16,349 nucleotides of DNA from contig CAZBJW010000082.1 of the NCBI GenBank assembly GCA_964492135.1, forward strand, positions 1 through 16,349. Reading direction: 5' to 3'. A program made the position numbers and the translations under genes. A model generated the notes under the pieces. It was not told the DNA's origin. It saw only the letters and a list, made by a program, of their open reading frames with translations, and searched no databases. Source of the stretch: CAYGAW01 sp964492135. GTDB lineage: Bacteria; Chloroflexota; Anaerolineae; UBA7937; B3-Chlor. Below are positions 7,983-13,819 of this stretch, piece by piece (positions within the stretch are counted from its first letter, which is position 1; every line of letters begins with the position of its first letter).

Positions 7983-8688
7983 AGGATGCGCCGCCTTTCA
8001 AGTAGTACACAGATGGCTCGGTTCCCAGGTGCTCCAGCAGCCTGAACTTGCGCCGGTTGTCAGTCAGGAGCATAGCCACTTTGCTGCCCGGGTCATTGAG
8101 GTCGCCAAAAACCAGCGCGCTGGTAGGGCAGGTCTGCACGCACGCGGGCGGCGCCTCTTGGTCCTCTAACGGTCTGTCTTCCATCAGGGCGCGTTCCTCA
8201 GCGCGCCGGATGCGTTGCACACAGAAGGTGCACTTCTCCATCACTCCGGCGCTGCGAACGGTGACATCGGGGTTCAGTTGCTGGTCCAGGGGCTCGTCGA
8301 ACACTGGGTCGAAGAAGTTGAAGAACCTCACTTTGTAGGGGTCGTTGTTTTGACAGTAACGTGTGCCAACGCACCGGTTATATACTTGGATATTGAGGTT
8401 CTGGCGCTCGTCGTGGAGGGTGGCATATACCGGACAGACGGGCTCGCAGGGCGCGTTTCCGCACTGCTGGCACATCAAGGGCAGGAACCGAGCTCTCACG
8501 TTTGGATACGTGCCCTCCCAGTATCGTTCGATGTGCATCCAGTGCATGGCGCGGCCTCGCACCGTCTCATTCTCTGTGACCGTGGGCACGTTGTTCTCGG
8601 CATGACACGCCACCACACAGGCACTACAACCGGTGCACTTGTCCAGATCCACCACCATGGTCCATTTGTGCGTAGCGAATTTCACCAT
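7975..8688 (-). CDS. actB: ACIII iron-sulfur subunit (ActB C-terminal part as a separate gene)
   Basis: This 237-residue polyferredoxin of the PsrB/DmsB type is homologous to the C-terminal domain of ActB and should carry electrons between the quinol site and the haems. Motif I is C18-x2-C21-x2-C24-x3-C28, motif II C73-x2-C76-x4-C81-x3-C85, and motif IV C153-x2-C156 with C183-x3-C187. Motif III reads CVGTRYCQNND: C106 and C112 remain, the second position is Thr109 and the fourth is Asp116. Thr at the second position is usual for ACIII and fits a [3Fe-4S] cluster; Asp at the fourth is not what I expect of the family. No signal peptide is visible, so export may depend on the Tat-bearing partner. 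The ATG at 8688 follows GAGGGGG, 12 bases after actB1. Confidence 0.94.
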   Translation of the reverse strand: MVKFATHKWTMVVDLDKCTGCSACVVACHAENNVPTVTENETVRGRAMHWMHIERYWEGTYPNVRARFLPLMCQQCGNAPCEPVCPVYATLHDERQNLNIQVYNRCVGTRYCQNNDPYKVRFFNFFDPVFDEPLDQQLNPDVTVRSAGVMEKCTFCVQRIRRAEERALMEDRPLEDQEAPPACVQTCPTSALVFGDLNDPGSKVAMLLTDNRRKFRLLEHLGTEPSVYYLKGGASYA

Positions 8689-8700
8689 CCACCCCCTCTA

Positions 8701-10914
8701 TCAGCCGGGAAAGGCCTGGCTGGGGAAACCTTCAGTGACTCCGACTTTGTTTTCGAAGCTGGCCAAGGCTACCCTTCTTCCTGTGCGTTCAACCTGCACG
8801 CGCAAGGTCGCCCAGGTCAGCACGCTGTGGGTGTTATCTGTCCCGGGGCCAACCAGGAGCATGGGGTTGATGCCGTGGTCGCGCGCATACCGTCCACAAT
8901 CAGAGTGCCCCTGCCCGATAGGGATAGCGACGGTATCCGGACGGATGGCGGGGTATAGATACACGGGCACCTCCAGTGCACCATGTGGTGAACTGACCCG
9001 CACCACGTCCCCGTCCTGAACCCCCAGTTCCCGGGCCGTGCTGGGATGAAGCTCCACCCAGCTCTGCCAAGAAAGGGTGGTCATGGGATCGGGTGCGCCT
9101 TGTAGCCAAGGCTGGCTTGCGCCCCGTCCGTCACTGAGCAGGTCGGACATATAGAGGTGGAGAAGGTAAGGGTACTTTTGCTCATCGCCCTGGAAGGTGG
9201 GGGGCACCACCTCCATTGGCCCGGACAGCGTGGAGGCCAGCGCGGCCGGGCGTCGAGCTGAGGCAGGCCACCAGCCTCCGTGTTGAAGGAACCGCGCCCA
9301 AAGTACCTCTGAGCCGGAACCGCCAGCAGCCCCCGGGGGCAATTGACCGATTACTTCCTTTAAGAAAGCGACCTCATCGGCCCAGGGAAGCACCTGGGCA
9401 GCTGCCGGGATGCCTCTGGCGATGGTCAACAGGATATCGGCCGTCGATCGCGCATCGAAGACTGGCGTGACGACCGGCTGCTGACTGCTCACGACCGGGA
9501 CATCGAAGCTCGGCGACACGACCTCGTAGCCCCACGATTCCAGATAGGTGCGGTCGGGCAGGATCAAATCTGCCCAGACGGACGTCTCATCGACCACGGG
9601 GCTGAAGGAGACGACCCACGGGACCTGTCTCAGCGCCTCCAGGAAGCCGAGCTTTGGCGGCAAATCATGAGCGGGGTCAGCATTGTGGACGAGCAGCACC
9701 TGGACCTCACCCCTCTTCATTTGCTCGATCGCTGTCTCCACATCGGCAATGGTGGACATCTTCGCCGCGACGAGGTCCGCCAGCGGTGATCCTTGAGAAG
9801 AGAGCAAGCCGCCAGCTCGACCGGCGCCGACAGCGATGATATTCAACGCCTGCACCGCGGCTACCGACCCGGCTGCATCGTCCACTCCGCTCACTGTGCT
9901 GCCGGGAATGGCCAGCGGGCTCTCCGCGGCAGCAAAGATCGAGGCCAACCGCTCCAGTTCCTCAAGGGACACATCACTGAGAGAGGCGACGCGTTTCACG
10001 TCCACATCGCCTGCCAGAGTTCGGGCTTGCTCGACTCGATCGACCGGTCCGAGGGCCTGATCCGCGATGATGCGCGCCAGGGCTTGTGCGATCAAGGATT
10101 CCGAGCCAGGCCGTACGGGGAGCCAACGATCAGCCACTGCCCCAGTGATAGACATCCTGGGCTCCAACTGCACGAGATAGCCGCGCTTGCCAAGGGGCCG
10201 ACCGCGGAACTCTCCGAAGGCCCGTCCGTATCGCACCGACGACAGGCCCGTCCCGAGCAAGTCAGCCGAGAAGGAGAGAACCACATCGGCCTGGCCGAGA
10301 TCGTAGGTGGGCAGTTCGTCGCTCCCGAACAATTCCCGATGTACATTCCTCAGGAGAGGATATCCATTAAGCGCGGCGTACAAGTCGAACACAATAGGGG
10401 AAGGTGCGTCCACGGCGTTGGTGAAACGCTGGAACAGGTCGCATAAGTGGCCGGAGGTGGTGGAACCTTCCCACACCTGCACACCTCTCCCTGCCTCCTG
10501 CACCTTGCGGTACAGCGTATTGAGTGCCTCGTTCCACGATAGGCGTTCGAACTGGCGAGAGCCGCGCTCGGTCTGCCGAACCGGACCCGAAAGCCGGTCT
10601 GGATTGTACAGGACCTGGAGGCCAGCCTGTCCACGCGCACATAGCTTGCCCCGATTAAGAGGATGCTCAGGATTACCTTCGATCTTCAGTGCTCGTCCGT
10701 TCATGATGCGCACCAGGACGCCGCAGCCTGCCGGGCACTGCCGGCAGGTGCTGGCGTACCAGTTGGCGACACCAGCCAGCTGCTCCTCAGGCGCCCGTAC
10801 ATAGGGCTCTAGCGTGACCCAGCGACGAGGATTCTGGCAACCAGCCAGCACGGCGGCGGCAGCGCTCGCAGCACTAACCTTGAGGAAATCGCGACGTGTG
10901 ATGCTGCGTGTCAT
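8701..10914 (-). CDS. actB: ACIII molybdopterin-oxidoreductase-like subunit (ActB N-terminal part as a separate gene)
   Basis: This 737-residue protein matches the molybdopterin-oxidoreductase-like half of ActB. It opens with a Tat signal (TRRDFLK, 6-12) followed by a hydrophobic stretch and the lipobox LAGC (C26), so it should be exported folded and lipidated. The residues C57-x2-C60-x3-C64 and C92 (GKLCARGQ) have the spacing of the N-terminal [4Fe-4S] motif of molybdopterin enzymes. In characterised ACIII this domain is reported to hold no Mo cofactor, so I do not claim catalysis. The typical guanylate-binding C-terminal fold is suggested by WVELHPSTARELGVQDGD near 625. AGGAGG lies 6 bases before the ATG at 10914. 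It is second in the operon, 10 bases after actA. Confidence 0.92.
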   Translation of the reverse strand: MTRSITRRDFLKVSAASAAAAVLAGCQNPRRWVTLEPYVRAPEEQLAGVANWYASTCRQCPAGCGVLVRIMNGRALKIEGNPEHPLNRGKLCARGQAGLQVLYNPDRLSGPVRQTERGSRQFERLSWNEALNTLYRKVQEAGRGVQVWEGSTTSGHLCDLFQRFTNAVDAPSPIVFDLYAALNGYPLLRNVHRELFGSDELPTYDLGQADVVLSFSADLLGTGLSSVRYGRAFGEFRGRPLGKRGYLVQLEPRMSITGAVADRWLPVRPGSESLIAQALARIIADQALGPVDRVEQARTLAGDVDVKRVASLSDVSLEELERLASIFAAAESPLAIPGSTVSGVDDAAGSVAAVQALNIIAVGAGRAGGLLSSQGSPLADLVAAKMSTIADVETAIEQMKRGEVQVLLVHNADPAHDLPPKLGFLEALRQVPWVVSFSPVVDETSVWADLILPDRTYLESWGYEVVSPSFDVPVVSSQQPVVTPVFDARSTADILLTIARGIPAAAQVLPWADEVAFLKEVIGQLPPGAAGGSGSEVLWARFLQHGGWWPASARRPAALASTLSGPMEVVPPTFQGDEQKYPYLLHLYMSDLLSDGRGASQPWLQGAPDPMTTLSWQSWVELHPSTARELGVQDGDVVRVSSPHGALEVPVYLYPAIRPDTVAIPIGQGHSDCGRYARDHGINPMLLVGPGTDNTHSVLTWATLRVQVERTGRRVALASFENKVGVTEGFPSQAFPG

Positions 10915-10924
10915 GCCTGGCCTC

Positions 10925-11455
10925 CTACTGATGGCAGACCATGCAGTTCTTCAACTGCACAGCATTGATTTGCCGCTCATGGCAATCCAGGCACCAGCCC
11001 ATGTCCATCTTTACCACGGGGCGCGCTATGCTCATCTGCCCTACGTCTCCGTGGCAGCGCTCGCAATTCAAGCCGCCTCCGATGTGCACTTGATGGCTGA
11101 AATAGACGAAGCGGGGCAACTGATTCACCCGTGGCCAAGGGATAGGTTCCTGCTGGTCCCAATACGCAGCCAACTCCTTGACGCCAAGATCGTCTGTGGC
11201 AATCATCGTGTGGCATCCCATGCACCTCTCGACACTAGGCATGCCAGCTGCTGGTGATTTAAGGGCATCGCCGTGGCAGAACAGGCAGGGAATGCCAGCC
11301 TGTACCATGACCTGATGGTTGAAGTCCAGCGGTGGCTGGTCCGCGGCCTGCGTTCTCGATGCCAGCACGAGATAAGTGCCACCCAGCAACACCGTAGCCA
11401 GCAGCACGAGAGCAGTCAACTGCACTGGGCGGGGCAACCTGCTTGCGAGACGCAT
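10925..11455 (-). CDS. actA: ACIII pentaheme cytochrome c subunit ActA
   Basis: This 176-residue cytochrome belongs on the outer membrane face of alternative complex III and passes electrons from the iron-sulfur chain to acceptor cytochromes. An N-terminal anchor or signal helix spans about 11-32. Five c-type haem motifs follow: CLFCH (57-61), CMGCH (78-82), CERCH (131-135), CLDCH (155-159) and CMVCH (171-175). Extra His residues such as H47, H121 and H124 (FSHQVH) could supply distal ligands. The chain stops one residue after the last motif. The ATG at 11455 follows GAGGAGG by 4-5 bases. It is the first gene of the minus-strand operon and is divergent from the gene at 11922. Confidence 0.95.
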   Translation of the reverse strand: MRLASRLPRPVQLTALVLLATVLLGGTYLVLASRTQAADQPPLDFNHQVMVQAGIPCLFCHGDALKSPAAGMPSVERCMGCHTMIATDDLGVKELAAYWDQQEPIPWPRVNQLPRFVYFSHQVHIGGGLNCERCHGDVGQMSIARPVVKMDMGWCLDCHERQINAVQLKNCMVCHQ

Positions 11456-11720
11456 CTGTCCTCCTCAGCTGTGGCCAACTACCATTGTTTGGCCCGCGTC
11501 ACTGGCGATGAGCGCATCTGGCGGTCCTACGGTAAGGCTCCCTGAAGATTTCGCCAGGGCCGTTCGTCAAGGCGACAGGGACAGGAGATTACTGTGTTTT
11601 CGCTCAATAGACTTGGGTGTCCTGGCCAGGGGCAACGCTTCGCTTTCTAGGCATAGTATGACAGAAAAGGAAGGCCCGCTAATTACGGTATTGGTTGTCC
11701 TTGCCTTTGTGTTTAGTTGG

Positions 11721-11740
11721 AATAGGTTGCAATAGGTTGG
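11721..11740. repeat. Tandem 10-base repeat AATAGGTTG(C/G)
   Basis: AATAGGTTG occurs twice, at 11721-11729 and 11731-11739, exactly one helical turn apart. The related sequence TTAGTTGG lies directly before it. Such phasing is typical of sites bound on one DNA face by activators, but no regulator is identified. It lies about 265 bases upstream of actA. Confidence 0.5.
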
Positions 11741-11849
11741 GCTTGGGCCGCTCGTGCGATTCATGCGCCAGCTATGGCAAGATATCCAACTGAAATCAAA
11801 CCCTATGCCAACCAATCTCGTAGAGAGGGGACAGCTTATTTGATGTATA

Positions 11850-11855
11850 TATAAT
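11850..11855 (+). promoter_or_regulatory. Candidate -10 element TATAAT for the plus-strand gene
   Basis: A perfect TATAAT sits in an AT-rich stretch 67 bases before the ATG at 11922. The bases 16-18 upstream (GGGGACA) are a poor -35, so the promoter may be weak or depend on an activator. Transcription would start inside the adjacent TGTGA palindrome. Confidence 0.4.
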
Positions 11856-11857
11856 GA

Positions 11858-11873
11858 TGTGAAGGAGGTCACA
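11858..11873. promoter_or_regulatory. CRP/FNR-family-type operator TGTGA-N6-TCACA
   Basis: The sequence TGTGAAGGAGGTCACA has perfect 5-base arms and a 6-base spacer, matching the classic CRP consensus core. It lies 2 bases after the TATAAT box and about 48 bases before the 12-helix gene. It is about 400 bases from actA. A bound regulator would likely block plus-strand transcription. Its AAGGAGG resembles a ribosome site, but no start codon lies at a usable distance. Confidence 0.5.
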
Positions 11874-11921
11874 GGACTCGCCTGGCCATCACTCGCTGGC
11901 CCTGCGCTGTGAAAGACGATC

Positions 11922-13355
11922 ATGTCCGCTCCAAGAGCAAGAACAGAGATCCCTACAGGAGAGAGCGCATCGCTGGGCTGGGCTGCGTGGCTCACCTCAC
12001 GCCGACTCATTCTCTTTGTGATTGCTTGGCTGGCGCTCCTTAACTTGATCAGCCTCCTGGTCTCCAATCCTTACATGACCGAGACGAGCGCTCTGGCAAC
12101 TCCAGACTACTTCAGGGTCATGTATCTTCACGGCTTGCTCATCGGCATGGTGGGCTTGGCGGCCTTGATGATCTGCCAGATCTTGCGCTGCGGGTCCCGC
12201 CGGGCCCGCGCGTGGATTGCAGGCGGCGTCTTGGTGGCGACTATCCTGGCGGCCGTCGGCGGCACGTTCAATCGGTCGCTGCGGGGATCAGACCTGGCGC
12301 TGTGGACGCAGGTCGTCAGCTTCTTCATCATGGACGGGATTGCGCTCGTGATGCTGGTTGCCGCAATCGGGGAGTGGCGGAGGAGATCGCCCCTGTCTCG
12401 CACGCTGCCCTTCACGACTGCTGTGTTCTCGGGCGCCTCGATGTTGCTGGCAGGCGCTATGGGGCACTTCGCTGGCTGGGTCCTGAAATCTGGAGGCGGC
12501 CTTTCGGGTTTGAACACCTACTACTTGCGGGCAGTGGGTCTCACGACGGGTGACCGGTTCCTCCATGCCTTGCGCCTATCACACTCGCACCAGATGGCGA
12601 TGGGTGTGATGGGGTTGGCCGTTGCGCTACTGGCTCAGCAGTTTGGGTACGGCACGCTGAAGGAGCGTCCTCGGACTGTGGCCCGCATCGGCTTGGCCAT
12701 GGTGGTGGGCGGAACAGTGGTGATGACGGCGATCTACCTTGTGATGGCCTTCACGGCTTGGCAACCGCCTGACCTGTTCTCCTCTGGACCGGGTGGTGGG
12801 AGCGGCATCCCGGCGCATGATGCCGTCACCGGCATTCTCATAGTGGGAGGCGGCGTCGTGGCGCTGGTTGGCCTGGGCCTGGGTCGACTGATCCGCGGGC
12901 CTGTTCGTTGGGCGGCCGCGTGGTCCTGGGTCGTGAGTTTAGGTCTGGTAGTGGTGGCCGGGTACTTCATAAAAATGCATGAGGCATTATTCGGGGGTGG
13001 TAATCTAAGCGCGCCCCGCGCAGAGCAGGACGCGGTCTTCACCTGGCTCCACCAGGGATTCGGGCTTTTCCTTCTGCCGGCGGCGATCCTAGTGATGCTG
13101 GTTGTTGAGCGTTTGGTGGAACGCGGTCGCCCTGCCTGGATTGGGTGGGCAACGATCATCGGCGTCTCAATGGTCTTCGTGGGTAGTCTCATCTGGCTCT
13201 TCGTCAATCCAGCTCTGTATGGCCCGGGCTACTTCGTCTCTGCGATGGGGCTCCTCATCATAGGAGTTGGATTGCTGGCAACGCTGTGGTGGGGACGACG
13301 AAGTGCTCCTGGCAAGGCGGATGCAAGTCCCACCTGCGAGAGGGACTGCCCATGA
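11922..13355 (+). CDS. 12-helix membrane protein, possibly a divergent haem-copper-oxidase-subunit-I-like protein
   Basis: I do not recognise a named family with certainty. The 477-residue protein has about twelve helices (roughly 28-48, 65-88, 96-117, 127-150, 165-187, 221-241, 254-278, 300-321, 330-351, 371-395, 405-428, 436-457). Eight His residues cluster near helix ends or in helices: H70 in YLHGLLIGMVGL (helix 2), H182 in MGHFAGW (5), H215, H221 and H223 in LHALRLSHSHQM (6), H299, H353 in KMHEAL (9) and H377 in WLHQGFGLF (10). Twelve helices with His in helices 2 and 10 match the low-spin haem ligand layout of haem-copper oxidases. The double His of helix 7 and the HxH of helix 10 are missing. 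The ATG at 11922 is the first after an in-frame stop at 11910; its ribosome site is weak. It could handle electrons from the neighbouring complexes. Confidence 0.75.
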   Translation: MSAPRARTEIPTGESASLGWAAWLTSRRLILFVIAWLALLNLISLLVSNPYMTETSALATPDYFRVMYLHGLLIGMVGLAALMICQILRCGSRRARAWIAGGVLVATILAAVGGTFNRSLRGSDLALWTQVVSFFIMDGIALVMLVAAIGEWRRRSPLSRTLPFTTAVFSGASMLLAGAMGHFAGWVLKSGGGLSGLNTYYLRAVGLTTGDRFLHALRLSHSHQMAMGVMGLAVALLAQQFGYGTLKERPRTVARIGLAMVVGGTVVMTAIYLVMAFTAWQPPDLFSSGPGGGSGIPAHDAVTGILIVGGGVVALVGLGLGRLIRGPVRWAAAWSWVVSLGLVVVAGYFIKMHEALFGGGNLSAPRAEQDAVFTWLHQGFGLFLLPAAILVMLVVERLVERGRPAWIGWATIIGVSMVFVGSLIWLFVNPALYGPGYFVSAMGLLIIGVGLLATLWWGRRSAPGKADASPTCERDCP

Positions 13356-13588
13356 CCAAGCCTACCAGCGGGCGCGGCACCATCATCTCCAGCTACGGTG
13401 GTGTTCTAACCCCGGGGGTCGCGCCCGCTGACACATATCCGGGCGAAGTTGAGGGACGGGCGGGCTCGGGTTTCGATTTCCTGGAGACGGGTCGTGGTTT
13501 GGCGAGTCCGCCCATCGATGGTGCCGATTGTATGCGGAGAGGCGGTGGTGATGTGAATGTTCGATCTTTAAGCGGTTCGACGCGGTGA
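13352..13588 (+). CDS. Small hypothetical protein (78 codons), doubtful
   Basis: The ATG overlaps the stop of the 12-helix gene (ATGA at 13352-13355) and follows GAGAGGGA by about 7 bases, which is a fair ribosome site. The product is Gly-rich (SSYGGVLTPGVAPADTYPG near residue 13), mostly hydrophilic, with one Cys and no recognised domain, signal or helix. The first half uses codons like its neighbours; the second half does not look convincingly coding. Its stop overlaps a GTG (13585). It may be a small coupled protein or simply an open frame in a spacer. Confidence 0.35.
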   Translation: MTKPTSGRGTIISSYGGVLTPGVAPADTYPGEVEGRAGSGFDFLETGRGLASPPIDGADCMRRGGGDVNVRSLSGSTR

Positions 13589-13676
13589 CCATGCGAAACC
13601 CAGTTTGCTGGAGTCAGGCTCAGATCTGTGTCCAGCCAAGTCAATACTGTTATGTCTGCTCCCCGGCGGGGTGTCA

Positions 13677-13701
13677 GGCGGGAGAGACTTCACTCTCCGC
13701 C
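13677..13701 (+). other. Stable hairpin without a T-run
   Basis: GGCGGGAGAG and CTCTCCGCC pair as a 9-base stem with one bulged G around the loop ACTTCA. A smaller CCCC-GGC-GGGG hairpin precedes it at 13661-13671. No run of T follows, so a classic terminator is not supported. It might stabilise or attenuate the transcript of the upstream gene. Confidence 0.5.
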
Positions 13702-13758
13702 TATCCTCTGCTTGACGCTGGTCCGGCACGAGTGGATACACACGTGAGAGTGAATCGA

Positions 13759-13786
13759 GGTCCGTACGGATCACCAATTAGGGTGA
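13759..13786. promoter_or_regulatory. Two adjacent dyads upstream of the FAD/iron-sulfur gene
   Basis: The perfect palindrome TCCGTACGGA (13761-13770) is followed at once by TCACC-AATTAG-GGTGA (13771-13786). They lie 34-60 bases before the ATG at 13820 and just downstream of the candidate promoter start, a position suited to repressor binding. The regulator is unknown. Confidence 0.35.
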
Positions 13787-13819
13787 GCACTGGCGGTCCA
13801 TGAGAGAAAGGTACATGAG

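Larger units (their letters stand above)
11456..11921. promoter_or_regulatory. Divergent control region between actA and the 12-helix membrane protein gene
   Basis: These 466 bases contain no supported gene. They should hold the promoters of both the minus-strand ACIII operon and the plus-strand gene. Possible elements: a minus-strand -35 TTGGCA (11806-11811) with a weak TGGATA 17 bases on (11783-11788), a plus-strand TATAAT (11850-11855), the palindrome CCTGGCCAGG (11621-11630), the tandem repeat at 11721-11740 and the CRP-like site at 11858-11873. The minus-strand promoter is the weakest of these calls. Confidence 0.5.
13589..13819 (+). promoter_or_regulatory. Spacer before the FAD/iron-sulfur gene, with hairpins and a candidate promoter
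   Basis: I see no convincing gene here. A frame from 13591 to 13803 is open (70 codons, Cys-rich CYVCSPAGC) but lacks a ribosome site and has unusual codons. A candidate promoter is TTGACG (13712-13717), 17 bases, GATACA (13735-13740). The -35 is good and the -10 is poor. Transcription would begin near 13747, about 73 bases before the ATG at 13820. Confidence 0.35.

Noticed and set aside
8215..8958. Plus-strand open frame of 247 codons
   Set aside because: It spans two well-supported minus-strand genes (actB2 and actB1) and has no recognisable domain.
11862..11869. AAGGAGGT as a strong ribosome site
   Set aside because: No ATG, GTG or TTG lies within 4-12 bases downstream; the sequence is better explained as the centre of the TGTGA-N6-TCACA palindrome.
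11567..12067. Minus-strand open frame of 166 codons in the divergent region
   Set aside because: It overlaps the start of the 12-helix gene, is Ser/Thr-rich without any domain, and has no ribosome site; part of it only exists because the spacer has few stops.
13591..13803. Cys-rich 70-codon protein (CYVCSPAGC) as a zinc-binding small protein
   Set aside because: No ribosome site, unusual codon choice, and the region is full of hairpins and a candidate promoter, so coding is not supported.
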